DNA of 64,000 bases from Elymus sibiricus (Eukaryota; Streptophyta; Magnoliopsida; Poales; Poaceae), in the NCBI GenBank assembly GCA_039707655.1, contig CM077676.1, forward strand, positions 236,755,366-236,819,365, read 5' to 3'. The translations under genes were made by a program, and so were the position numbers. Positions within the stretch are counted from its first letter, which is position 1, and each line of letters starts with the position of its first letter. Of the stretch, positions 23,001 to 33,593 are shown piece after piece. Below the pieces are notes generated by a model. The model ran no database searches. It saw nothing but the letters and a program-made list of their open reading frames with translations, and was not told the origin of the DNA.

Positions 23001-26000
23001 TTCTCCGCGCATCTCGCCTCGGTCGCAGCTCGTACGATGGTAGTCGATGCAGCTTCTACACGGAGGGAGCCTGGTGCACGCAGTGCGGTCCACTAGTTGA
23101 CAATATGGATCTAGGAATTCTGAAACTAGATGATATCCCGCGCGTTGCGGCGGAAATCGCTAAAAAATAATCTGATGTTTAAAAACAGAGTTTTCATGAA
23201 AACATAGTATAAAATGATGACAAATAATTTTGTTTGGAACAAATATTGTTTAGAGTAAGCGTCTAGAGAAAACACGATGAAAATCCAAAAATGTGTGTAT
23301 ATGATTATTTATTTATTTCCTTGACAATATATCATCAAGGTGATGAGACAAAAACTCCGTTAAGTAGAGACATCTCAACGCTTGGCTAAACCTAAAACAG
23401 AAATAACAACTGTAGTTGTCAAGTTGTGCATTCTTGGAAAACATAGCTTACATAGAAAATAAAACACATGTTCACACATAATCTGATTTTCTATTAAAAA
23501 AAGGCCGCTTATAAATTCTGAGGCTCAAAGTTGAGTAAATCATGCTTCTCATCGATCAACCCTGTGCAGCGTAGTGCTGCCACTGCCTGATTCTTTTTAT
23601 TTGTCTTATCTGGTGTGGAACCATGCATGCTTCCGTATTAGATGAAGCTGAGTTCCATCCTACAAAAGCTTGATTAGCACTTGAATTGTAAAACAAATTG
23701 ATGAGTTACCTCTGTGTACACGCAGTGGAATCAACCTAGGATTAAAAGAAGGTCTGGAACACTGGAGAGGTTTGACGGGATGAATGTATCTAGCGCAATC
23801 CAGAGACTCCAGATTCACGTCCAAAGTGATCGCCGTTACGGCAGCCCACGGCTCCGCTTTGATGGTTGTCCTCTCGTTATGGCATTCTTCTTTATTGATC
23901 TGGCGCCTCTCGATCTGCTTGTTCAACCTTGCAGTAGCATCTAGAAATGGGTAAAAAAAACCAACCCAAAATTTAATGGTTCACAAATTGTTCTAGAAAT
24001 CAAAATTACGCCTCATCCTCTCTATGGTCTGATCAGATAAACGAATTCATCAAATCACCAAACCAATCAGTCCACGATTAATCTAAATTACGATTTTCTG
24101 GCTAGGATTCTAGAAAAATTAGGCAAAGAACATGATTGATTTTTTGGCATACCTTCATTGGTCTAGCCGGAGAGTTCAGTCTACAGTCGATCGCCGGCAC
24201 GTGGCACCCCGCACCCCTGCTACGTCTGCACGGCCGATTGCGTTCGAAACCTATTCCTCAAGTCGATGGGCATCGGTGCGCTGCTACCTGCTGCCTGCCC
24301 GCCGCCGCTGCTTTTGACATCCAGTGATTGGGAAATAGAAGCATGTAAGATTCGATGGTGATTTGTATGGAGAAGTGTACAGGAGCAGGGGCCATGAGGA
24401 ACCGAACTGGGCTTATCTCAATAGACGGTATATGAATGATGTATATATAACTTGATAATGGATGGAATATGGAAGGGCCCTCGTTTGGTCTTCCTGGATG
24501 GAATATGGAGGGACCCTTGTTTCGTCTTCCAGTACAGTGGGTGCGTGCCACACAACCTGATAGAAGAAATAGAGATGACATGGCTTAAAGCGAACGCAAA
24601 TATTTTTTTTCCAAGGTGGCAGATTTGCTTAGGTGGATGGTTGCATGTTGATTGATGATGTGGATAGCCTGCATGTCAAGAGAAATAGATTAGTGGGGAT
24701 CAACTATTTAGGTATTATAGATTTGGAGAAGACGATGGGGTGGAGTTGGAGGCTTGGGGGCTCGGGCTTTCGGGAGAGAAGATGATGAATTTGGTTGGAT
24801 GGGACTCCCTGGGCCTAAGTGATTTATTTTTTTCTGGGAATTTTCCCTCCATTCATCTCTAATCAGATTTTGGTATTTATTATCCCATTGAGTCGATGGC
24901 TCATTAAAGCTTTTCTGTGCACGAAGCGTTTAGAGTGTATTATAGTATTTTTTTTCTATGTTTTCTGGTTTTTAACTACTTAACTTCGCATTTCTATATC
25001 AAATATATACATGAATAAATAACAATAAATATTTCACGAACCGGACACATCGGATTCACGAATTGGAGTCACCGAATTCATGTACCGGTCACCCGATTCA
25101 CGAACCGGAGATGTATACCCCCCATCGAACTCGAATACTCGATTCACAGGCAGTAGCGAATCGCGAATCCCGAACCCGAATCGCGAACCGAGCGAACTGC
25201 GAATCTGGCAACTATGAGTAGGAAACTAAAACAGCAACAGAAGTTCTTAAAAAGTGCAACACTGCCTGTTTTTACAAATAGACAGAAATGTGTAATTATT
25301 TGTTTATTATTCAAAATATAGCTTCATGATGAACTTGTTATACAATTTGTTTTGCAGGGATACTATTGGTGTGTCGAGTGTTGTTGCTGCAATGATTGGG
25401 CTTTCAATTCTTCTTCTACTTGGAGTGATGAATTGGGATGATTGCTTGAATGAAAAGTCTGCGTGGGACACTTTAGCTTGGTTTGCTATTCTAGTGGGAA
25501 TGGCAGGGCAGCTCACTAACCTCGGGATTGTGTCATGGATGTCAAATTGTGTTGCAAAGGTTCTTCAGTCTTTCTCATTGAGTTGGCCTGCAGCATTTGG
25601 TGTTCTTCAGGCCTCCTATTTCTTTATTCACTATCTATTTGCAAGCCAAACTGCACATGTTGGAGCTCTATACTCGGCGTTTCTTGCCATGCACCTAGCA
25701 GCTGGTGTTCCTGCTATACTCTCAGCACTTGCTCTGACGTACAATTCAAATCTCTTTGGAGCACTAACACATTATAGTAGTGGGCAATCTGCGGTTTACT
25801 ATGGCGGTAATTTTACTTGTCTACCTACCTGATTCAAATTTATGCATGTTCACAAGCACTTGTGTGTTACTTACATGCCCGTCTATTTATTTGTCTCGGC
25901 CTCCAAAGTAGTCATCATCTGATAGTGTCCAGTTTGGTGTTTTAATGTAAAAACACATCTTAACAAAACCATTTTCTGATATTTCGGGTTGTTTGTACTG

Positions 26001-26337
26001 TTTCTTAAAAAAAAAAAACATAAGCAACATTTCATTAAGTATGGGGAGTGTATGTATAAACCACCTTCAAGATTGTTGCATAGAACAACACCATTCCAAT
26101 GCCTCATTGACAAGTCCATATACACAAACAGACATTTAAAGAAGTTCTTTTTTAATGTATTTTAACTGTTAGATTTCTCATATCAGGGCTTTAACCAAAT
26201 TCTTGTTATTTTGCATTGCAGCTGGGTATGTTGACCTTCCTGATGTATTCAAGCTGGGGTTTACAGCAGCAGCGATTAATGCTTTGATTTGGGGATTAGT
26301 TGGTACATTTTGGTGGAAATTCTTGGGGCTTTATTGA
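14067..26337 (+). CDS. DIT2: Plastidic dicarboxylate (glutamate/malate) translocator, DiT2/DCT type, 4 exons
   Basis: Exons are 14067-14858, 20207-20520, 25358-25806 and 26222-26337: 1671 nt, 556 residues, all introns GT-AG and no internal stop. Residues 1 to about 85 are Ser/Arg/Pro/Ala-rich, a chloroplast transit peptide. The rest is a polytopic DASS-family carrier starting with a hydrophobic segment at 89-105, with the family motifs FFFARGFVKTGLGDR (175-189) and PSTTARAGG (221-229), GNSSALFLTAAAQNL in exon 2, NWDDCLNEKSAWDTLAWFA in exon 3, and a C-terminal GTFWWKFLGLY. Family knowledge: DiT2 carriers sit in the inner chloroplast envelope and exchange glutamate for malate, coupling to the 2-oxoglutarate/malate carrier in photorespiratory ammonia reassimilation. 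The sequence resembles DiT2 more than DiT1 from memory. Codon 3 positions are GC-rich in exon 1 and not in later exons, a common grass gradient. Confidence 0.92.
15457..15719 (+). repeat. 5' LTR of the intron-1 gypsy derivative (263 bp)
   Basis: TG...CA ends, with a TATA-like GTATAAAAGGG at about 15620-15630 and AATAAAG polyadenylation-like sequence near 15643. The copy at 17293-18462 shares the first ~170 bp and last ~110 bp. Confidence 0.7.
15740..17275 (+). pseudogene. Degenerate gypsy gag in intron 1
   Basis: Starts at MVGKEIEIEAVEQMKN (15742) with a short coiled coil, then a Pro-rich linker with frame changes. A Retrotrans_gag domain follows (FHKLDFPTYDGSVDPLGCL, LTDGAQFWWYLQLE; 16455-16940) in shifted frames, and then a CCHC-like knuckle (CRRGLCFNYDEIYVRGHHC, 17106-17163; the second expected C is Y). 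Several frameshifts and stops make it non-coding today. Confidence 0.65.
17293..18462 (+). repeat. 3' LTR of the intron-1 gypsy derivative, split by an ~0.9-kb insertion
   Basis: LTR sequence runs 17293 to about 17460 and resumes near 18350 (ATATAAAGGGGCT...) to TTCTTCCA at 18462. The inserted DNA carries a minus-strand TATAAAA (17960-17966 region) and LTR-like sequence. It also has a tandem pair of ~63 bp units at about 17995-18122 (TACCCTTGGTGGGGAGGG in each). A duplicated GTCGATCA.GTCTTGTCT word (near 17435 and 17497) flanks the start of the insertion. Confidence 0.55.
18741..19640 (-). mobile_element. Antisense LTR-retrotransposon remnant in intron 1
   Basis: Two copies of a ~120-bp LTR end face the same way (18741-18861 and 19246-19366; both start TGAAGCAGCACA). 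The right copy abuts a degenerate minus-strand primer site (GGTACCAGAGCC). Between them the minus strand encodes a gag-like start with a coiled coil (ELQQAMEQLETRMKGAEQQI). The right LTR has a minus-strand TATAAATAG at about 19499-19508. The left LTR is truncated and internal DNA is only ~380 bp. Confidence 0.55.
20970..21450 (-). repeat. Probable gypsy LTR remnant in intron 2
   Basis: Contains CTACCCAGGTTCGGGCCC (about 21087-21104), the block also present in the TE2 LTR, followed by DNA resembling LTR leader sequence and minus-strand TATA-like CATATACAAGG near 21322. Boundaries and duplications are not clear, so this is a weak call. Confidence 0.4.
22587..25216. mobile_element. hAT-like DNA transposon, 2630 bp, non-autonomous
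   Basis: The left end CATAGTTACCGGATTCGC and right end GCGAATCTGGCAACTATG form an 18-bp terminal inverted repeat with two mismatches. AGTAGGAA flanks both sides exactly (22579-22586 and 25217-25224), an 8-bp duplication as made by hAT transposases. Subterminal DNA on both sides is rich in ATTCGC/GCGAAT and GATTC words. I see no transposase (no BED finger or hAT dimerisation domain). A 37-bp tandem duplication (GGATGGAATATGGA) lies near 24460-24532. Confidence 0.75.
25807..26221 (+). other. Intron 3 of the translocator gene (415 bp)
   Basis: Starts GTAATT after ...TACTATGGCG and ends TTGCATTGCAG. Phase 1; joining restores an alanine codon before GYVDLPDVF. No inserted element seen. Confidence 0.85.
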
Positions 26338-26600
26338 GGGTTTCTGCGGTGTAAGTTGATGGAAATTGTTCTTTACTGCACCAGTAAACTTATGTGGCTC
26401 GCCATTCGGAGTGAGCTCATCTTTCCTCGGTGGTGCTTGGTGAAATGTATAATAAGAGAGCGACGTTCACCACTCAGAACTTTGAACATGCTACATTTGT
26501 AAAAAAGATCTACCCAGAAGGGTTCACGCAGTTTTCAAGACTGCATTGTATCACTATTTTGCAGAACTAAATGCAATGTAGGGACGAGTTTAGATCCGGA
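26338..26600 (+). other. Probable 3' UTR of the translocator gene
   Basis: A/T-rich sequence after the TGA at 26335-26337, with AATAAG at about 26451 as a possible polyadenylation signal. The transcript end cannot be fixed from sequence alone. Confidence 0.4.
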
Positions 26601-26783
26601 AACTCTGTATTTTCTTACTTGATGTGGATATTGCGTGTGCAATGCCTTTCTTTGTGCCAAAAATGGAGAGCTTCTGTTAGATTAGAACATCTCCAACCAC
26701 AATGAGCTAATTCTGAGTCCTTGTACGTCCGGCTACGTGACCGGTTGGTCAGTGACTAACCGGGCGCTTCCGTTTTGAGACTT

Positions 26784-26897
26784 CATTTGTGCATACATGC
26801 AACCATGTCCCTTGCATCCTTCTCAAATTATCCGGTCAACCATTTGTGCATACATGCAACCATGTCCATTACATCCTCCTCAAATTGTCCGGTCAAC
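26784..26897. repeat. 57-bp tandem duplication
   Basis: Two adjacent copies of a unit starting CATTTGTGCATACATGCAAC and ending TCCGGTCAAC (26784-26840, 26841-26897), with a few transitions between them. Confidence 0.75.
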
Positions 26898-26942
26898 ATG
26901 TGATTGATGGGGATGAGAAGAGAGAAAAGAAAGAGTAAAGAA

Positions 26943-27520
26943 TTGCGGACAACCCGGTCAAGTGGGGACAAATTGAGAGGTCCAATTGGGTGTTTTTTTT
27001 CCCTCTCTCTCCTGCTCGGACAGTGACCGGGCCATCCTCCAGGCATATGAGGAGGATTCCCTTGTCTTCCCCATATTTGGTATATGAGGATTTGCGGATA
27101 GCCCGGTTAAATGGGGACAAAGTGAGGGGGTTCAATTGGGTGTTTTTTTCCTCTCTCTCTCTTGTCCGGAGAGTGACTGGGCTATCCTCCAGGCATACGA
27201 GGAGGATTCCTATATCCTCCCCATATTTGGTATGGATATGAGGATTTGCGGACAGCCCGATCAAATGGGAACAAAGTAAGGGGTCTGATTGGGTGGTTTT
27301 TTCCCCTCTCTCTCCTTTCCGGACAATGATCGGGCTATCTTCCAGGCATATAAGGAGGATTCCTGTATCCTTTCCATATTTGGTATGGATATGAGTATTT
27401 GCGGGCAGCCCAGTCAAATTGGGACAAAGCGAGGGGTCTGATTGGGTGGGTTTTTTCTCTCACTCTCTCCTGTCCGGACAGTGACCGGGCTATCCTCCAG
27501 ACGTATAAGACGAATTTAGG
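26943..27520. repeat. Tandem array, four copies of a ~153-bp unit
   Basis: Copies begin at TTGCGG at 26943, 27092, 27246 and 27399, spacing 149, 154 and 153. Each has a GCGGACAGCCCGGTCAAA-like start, a T/C tract (CCCTCTCTCTCCTG), a GTCCGGACAGTGACCGGGC-like block and a GGCATA.GAGGAGGATTCC end. Open frames through it are a by-product of the periodicity. A flanking ACATCTCCAA (26687) and GTAGATGC (27532) pair could be degenerate TIRs of a larger non-autonomous transposon, but this is weak. Confidence 0.7.
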
Positions 27521-27529
27521 TGGTCTGAT

Positions 27530-28128
27530 TGTAGATGCTTTTAGTGGCGGCCGCATTTTGGAGCAGAGCGAGGAGCACCCTTGGAAGAGCTGCCCGCGAC
27601 TCCACATTGGCCGCACGCCCGCACCGAGGAATTGGCACTATTCATTCAAAAAATTTGGCACTGTACCTGTATGGGCCGCTAGTTTTTTTTTTAAATGTTG
27701 GTAGGAGAGCTACCAAGAGGCTGTTTGGATCACTGCCAATGCTGGCCATACCAAAAACTTTGCGAGCCCGCGTTATTTGGCGGCTGTTTGGATCTGCGCC
27801 GAAAAATTGGTTCGCATGGCTTGCCCGGCGCCTCCGTGTTACGCGCGGGCGAAACGTGGGCGCCCAAAAGCTTCGCCAAAGATTTGGCGCGGTTGCTTCT
27901 CTTCGTGGGTCCTGGGTAGTGCATGCAGTAAAATAATCGATTTTTTTCATGTAACAACTCGGCTGATTAGCAGGTGCGTGTATTGCTGCACGGGATTAAC
28001 GGGTGATTAGCAGGTGTGTGTGTGCACGGGATTAGCGATTCAGGGTGGTTGCATGTGATTAACGGCTCCCAACTGCAAAAACCGCGTATCATCGTTTTGC
28101 CGACTTTTTTCAAGTTGACTGCATCTAA

Positions 28129-28173
<45 letters not shown>

Positions 28174-28770
28174 GTAAAGACTGCATCTATTCTCTCTTTT
28201 CTTTTTTTTGCGTAAAGACTGCATCTAACCTTAACTTATGACCTATATAGATTCCTGGATTTATACAACCGATGTGTTTAAATGTTTTCGAGAACTTGTA
28301 TAAATCATGATATCAATTGGTTACAAACCAAACAAAAGTCTATTTTGGCAAAAAAGATGGAGGATACAATGGCTATGATCCGAACAACAACAACTTACCA
28401 AAATTTTGGTCATGCAAAATAATAATATGGTGGGGCGAGATGGGGCTCAAACCAAACATACTCTCGAATCCATTGATTAGAAAGGCGTATTACAAGAATG
28501 CCTCTAAAGGAGGAATGCACCGCATAAGGCACAGGAAGAATGCATCGCATAAGGCATGTGCTAAAAAAGAAGAAAGAAAAAGGGTCGCTCGGTTTATTGA
28601 GGAAAATCGAGGGAAAACTCAACCAACGTCGAGCTATGTGGTGCAAACGGGCCGAAAGCACCACAGCATGCAAATGGGCCAAAATGCATCATGGGCCACA
28701 AACGGGCCAAAAGATACCATGGGTAAATGAAAAGGATCTTATGGACATACCTTGTTGACGTCGGTATAGT
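27530..28770. other. Unclassified intergenic DNA with poly-T tract
   Basis: No supported gene. GGCTGTTTGGATC occurs twice (about 27720 and 27782). A T-run of about 40 bases (28131-28170) is followed by two copies of TTTTGCGTAAAGACTGCATCT (about 28165-28190 and 28205-28228), a slippage-type duplication. Confidence 0.6.
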
Positions 28771-30266
28771 TGATCACCCACAAGTATAGGGGATCAATCG
28801 TAGTCCTTTTGATAAGTAAGAGTGTCGAACCCAACGAGGAGCAGAAGGAAATGATAAGCGGTTTTCAGCAAGGTATTCTCTGCAAGTGCTGTAAGTAACA
28901 ATAACAGATAGTTTGATAGCAAGATAATTCGTAACAAGTAACAAGTAATAATAGTAGCAAAGGTGCAGCAAAGGTGGCCCAATCCTTTTTGTAGCAAAGG
29001 ATAAGCCGAAAGTACTTCTTATACTGAGCAAAGCGTTCTCGAGGACACATGAGAATTCTCGTGTAGTCACGTTCATCATGTTTAGTTGATTCATGTTTAC
29101 TACTTTGATAATTTGATATGTGGGTGGACCGGTGCTAGGGTGTTGTTCTTACTTGAACAAGCAACCCACTTATGATTACCCCCTCTCGCAAGCATCCGCA
29201 ACTACGAAAGAAGAACTAAGATAAATCTAACCATAGCATGAAATATATGGATCCAAATCAGGCCCTTACGGAATAATGCATAAACTAGGGTTTAAGCTTC
29301 TGTCACTCTCGCAATCCATCATCTACTTATTACTCCCCAATGCCTCCCCCTAGACCCAAGCATGGTAATGTGTCATGTAGTCGACGTTTACACGACACCA
29401 CTAGAGGAAGAACAACATACACATCATCAAAATATTGAACGAATACGAACTTCACACGATTACTTATAACAAGACTTCTCCCATGTCCTCAAGAACAAAC
29501 GAAACTACTCACAAATCATATTCATGTTCAAGATCAGAGGAGTATAATATAGGATTAAGGATCTGAACATATAATCTTCCACCAAATAAACCAACTAGTA
29601 TCAACTACAAGATGTAATCAGCACTACTAGCAACCCATAGTTATCAATCTGAGGTTTTGAGACAAATATTGAATACAAGAGATGAACTAGGGTTTGAGAT
29701 GAGATGGTGCTGGTGAAGATGTTGATGGAGATGAGTCCTCCCACGATGAGAGGAACGTTGATGATGTCAATGGCTTCGATTTCCCCCTCTCAGAGGGAGG
29801 TATCCCCGGTGGAACTGCCCAGGTTCCGCCTCGAGACGGCGGTGCTTCATCCCAAAAGTCTTCTTCTTATTTTTTTTTCTAGGACAAATGGCTTCATATA
29901 GCAGAAGGAGGGCACCAGAGGGCATCTATGGGCCCCACAAGACATCAGGGCGCGCCCTGGGGGTGGGCGCGCCCTGTTGCCTTGTGGGCAACTGGTGGCC
30001 CCCCTCTGGTGGATCTTTGTTCCGATATTTTTTATTTATTCAATAAAAAATCTCCGTAAAGTTTCAGGTCATTTGGAGCTCCGGAGAATAGCTATCTCTG
30101 TTGTAGCTCTTTTGCGTCCAGAATTCCAGCTGCCAGCAATCTCCCTCTTCATGTAGAACTTGCATATTAAGAGAGAAAAGGCATTAGAATTGCATCGTAA
30201 AGTGAAATATTGATAAAAAACATTATAAATAACAGTAGGAAAACATGATGCAAAATGGACGTATCA
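28771..30266 (-). repeat. 3' LTR of gypsy A (1496 bp)
   Basis: Minus strand begins TGATACGTCCATTTTGCATC and ends GTGGGTGATCA. Next to it at 30267-30280 is the polypurine tract (minus AAGCTTGGGGGAGT). It contains the GGCGCGCC hairpin (29932-29989) and a minus TATATGAAG core just downstream. The TSD candidate on the left is ATAGT (28766-28770). Confidence 0.85.
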
Positions 30267-31787
30267 ACTCCCCCAAGCTTAGATCTCGCTTGTCCTCAAG
30301 CGAATACTGAAGTCGATAATCATGACCACATGTTTAGAGAGAGAGGTGTCGATAAAATAAAATACGAACGTAGTAGCATCATGATCATTATCATAACAAC
30401 AATTATTCATCATATAACTTCTCATGATCAAGTAAGAATTCATCCACAATGTCAAAGTATAAACAATAAACTTTCTTGAAACTTAGCAAACTATGTTTTT
30501 TGTCACTGAAACAATTACAATTCATCATATTTCTAGGAAGAGTCTATGTAAGAGCTTTTGGTTTAGCAAATTCCACATACTCAACTATCATATAGTCTTC
30601 CATGATTGTTGACACTCAAAGCATATGTTTAGAACAAACGTTTCAGTCAGACACATAGGAAGATATGGGTTTTGTGTTTCACCGCCCAACTTATTTACCT
30701 CAGGGATAATGTCAACAATAATAATTCATGATCACTTATATCCAACTGGATATACGTGCCTGGATCTCTCCCCACCACATGATGCTTTCCAAGTAGAGAG
30801 TAATTGAGGTTGGAAAGAGGATAAATACCTTGACTCGTGCATAAAAGTAAAGACTGAAAAGCAAAGGTTGTCATGCGCTTTTTTCATTTGGATGTGCAAG
30901 CTCTTAATGCAAAGGAACGTCACTTTATATTGCCCTTTGTGATAACAACCTTTATTATGTAGTCCGTCACTTTTATTTCTTTGCCATCACAAAATCGTAC
31001 AAAGCTTATTTTCCCTTACAATAAAATATCATACATATTTAAGAGCATTTTTTATTGCTTTGCACCGATGATAACTTACTTGAAGGATCTTATTCAATCC
31101 ATAGGTGGATATGGTGGACTCTCATGACAAGAAACTGGGTTTAAGGGTTTTTTGGATGTACAAGTAATATCTCTACTTAGTGCGAAGTTTTGGCTAGCAA
31201 AAGATTATGAGCAAACACCACATGTTAGAGGATCCATGACAATATAACTTCTATGTGAATATAGGAAAATATGACCCATTACGTTGTCTTGTCCAACGTC
31301 AGCTATTTGATCAAGTTTGAAAATAATTAATGGGGGCTCACAATCATGAAAGATGTCCAAGATAGTGTATTTATATGTGAAACCTCTCTTCCTTTATTAA
31401 TCTTTCATGAATTGCATCAATGACCAATACTATGTTTGCTAACCTCCAATAAATTTTATCACCTACACTCCTTATATGTGAAGTCATTACTCCTCATGGG
31501 ATTAGCATATGGTCTTTTATTTTTCATTGCTAAGATTGAAACAAGAAAGTAAAACAAATACTCAAACTACTCTTTATTATATAACTCTCACACACGATTA
31601 CATAGATAGATAGATCACGAAACAAGCACTCAAAAACTACTCCATGCTAATACTTTATTCTTCTAAATCATGAAATAACTAAGGATTGAACTAAGATACG
31701 TAATGATGATAAAAGTGGTGGTGATGCGATACCAGGGCACCTCCCCAAGCTTGGAACAAGCCAAGGGTGGTGCCCATACCCGTGTAC
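30267..31787 (-). other. Gypsy A 3' non-coding region between accessory ORF and PPT
   Basis: About 1.5 kb, A/T-rich, colinear with 52361-53877 of gypsy C. It starts just after the accessory ORF with a second PPT-like AAGCTTGGGGAGG (minus, 31740-31752). No coding potential seen. Confidence 0.7.
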
Positions 31788-31862
31788 TCAAGTTTCCTTC
31801 TCCGACGATGGTGGTGGTGATGAAGTGGTTGGCTTGTCCTCCATATTCCAAGACATGGGCTC
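31788..31862 (-). pseudogene. Gypsy A accessory ORF, C-terminal piece
   Basis: Encodes EPMSWNMEDKPTTSSPPPSS then EKET and stop, nearly identical in pattern to the C-terminus of the gypsy C accessory ORF (EPMPWKPEDKLTTSSPPPSP). The frame is cut at 31862/31863 by copia B. Confidence 0.75.
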
Positions 31863-33526
31863 TGTTGGTGCAATATTTGCCCTCTTGTGTTTTGGAGATT
31901 GTTGACAGAAATAGGCATGGACTGATTTGTTTGCTAGTGCACACAGAGAGAAATAGTCCATGCAGTGCCGAAGAGAATGCTGTCTCCGGTGTCAAGTTCG
32001 AGGAACTTCACCGAAGAATATCTGCACATCAGAGAAGAATGAGCTACATCTATTGAAGTCATGTAGGCGAGAAGATTGATGTGAAGGAGTTAACCCCTCG
32101 AAATTTATTGCTGACGCGAAGCAATTGGTTCGGTGATTCTGTCCGAAGAAAATTGACTGCACCGATGGAAGTCGAAGACGAAGTGAAGACGTAGCATTCA
32201 TCTCGTTGTTCTTCTCTCATTTATTTGAGTCATAGGACCTCCGTACTATTAAGAGGGGTATAGGTTCTCGGAGCTTAGATTCGCTGTGATGCTTAGCCCA
32301 AACCTATGCGAGACTGAGACAAATCTCTTTATGCTTCGAATGATTACCTGCCAGCATAAGACGTTGTTCTTCGGTGCTGCAGGAGATATCTTTCGAACTG
32401 AGGAGTTAGCACTACTTGCTCCGCAAGGAATGTTACCGTTGTGCTCAATTTTTGACCGTTGGACTCGTGTCGTTCAGCCATTGGCTGCTCCACATGTCCA
32501 ATTTGGTCTTTTCCCATTAGGGAAGGCTGCGGCTATAAATAGCCACCCCGCTCCAATGTTGCCCGTTGGCTGCTCCACTTAAGATTTCTGAGAAGATTGA
32601 TTGAGCATCCCCTCTCTGAGTGATTTGAGTTTAAGATCCAGCGAGAGAAAATCAAGAGCCAAAACGTAGACAGTGGTTGAGCATCACAGTAGTTCTGAGT
32701 TAGAGTTCTTGTACCTATTACTCTTGAGAGCTGCGCACTCTCTAGACGGATAGGTGTCGGCTCGAGTGTTGAAGAGTTGTTGTCTTCACCAAGCAAGATC
32801 TTCAGCAACCAAGAGTCATTGTGGTTTGCGAAGAGGTCTGTCGAAGGTTTGGAGATCGCCGACAAGTATCTACCACGAGTGAAATCAACTAGAGTCTTAT
32901 CAGCTCCTAGTTGAAGGAGAATAGGGCAAAGAGAGTTTATCTTCTGTGTTAAATCACAACCCCTCCAACCAGACGTAGTCCTTTGGCAGAAGGGCGAACT
33001 GGTCTACCAAATTCATCTGTCGCCATCGAGCACCATTGGTTCACTCTACTTTACTGCATTTCCTACAGCAGTTTACTTTCGTGCTCTGTGTCGATAGTTT
33101 ATCTGATCTACTATAGTTCGTTACTTATCTTTTGCTTTCTCATCATTCATTTATGTCGTCTCAATCTAATTTATTTCTCTTTGCACTTCTGCATGTTAGC
33201 GTGATTTCATTCGGTGCCGTATCCATTAACCTCGTCAATATTATCCGTGCATTTCCCTCGCAGTTCATACCTTGTTTTCCCTCATGCTTCTGCATCTGTT
33301 CGTATATCGCATTACCATCATAATTGTCAAACCTGTGATATTCTATGCTCGAACTGTTATTGCTCCCTACATCGATAGATATGTTCCTCAATAGCGTGCT
33401 TGATTAAGTACATCTCTACCAAACCCTATTTCTGCTGTTGTGTTTGGGATCAGTTCAAAACATTCGCAAGAATTTTTGAACCTCCCATTCACCCCCCCTC
33501 TGGTCGATATACTCTCGGTCCTAACA
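31863..33526 (+). repeat. 5' LTR of copia B (1664 bp)
   Basis: TGTTGGTGCAATATTTGCCC...CGGTCCTAACA. TATA box TATAAATA near 32534 in a GGCTATAAATAGCC context. ATTCACCCCCCCTCT lies near the 3' end. Differs from the 3' copy by roughly 3% by eye. Confidence 0.85.
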
Positions 33527-33528
33527 AT

Positions 33529-33540
33529 TGGTACCAGAGC
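33529..33540 (+). promoter_or_regulatory. Copia B primer binding site
   Basis: TGGTACCAGAGC, initiator tRNA-Met type with one change from TGGTATCAGAGC, two bases after the LTR. Confidence 0.75.
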
Positions 33541-33593
33541 GGGTACTCCCTGTCTCTGTTTATTAAAGGTCTAACAACCTTGGAGTTTTGAGT

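Larger units (their letters stand above)
20521..25357 (+). other. Intron 2 of the translocator gene (4837 bp)
   Basis: Starts GTAAGA, ends TTTTGCAG; the split glycine codon (GG|G) restores the frame. Contents: a ~45-bp direct repeat at 20728-20773 and 20830-20875 (AAATTAAACCCCTCTCTC), a probable LTR remnant at about 20970-21450, GC-rich and CTCGAGCTCG-rich DNA without a supported gene (21450-22578), and a hAT-like element (22587-25216). Confidence 0.85.

Noticed and set aside
26943..27520. Regular repeats as a CRISPR array
   Set aside because: Units are contiguous ~153-bp tandem copies without spacers, in a plant genome.
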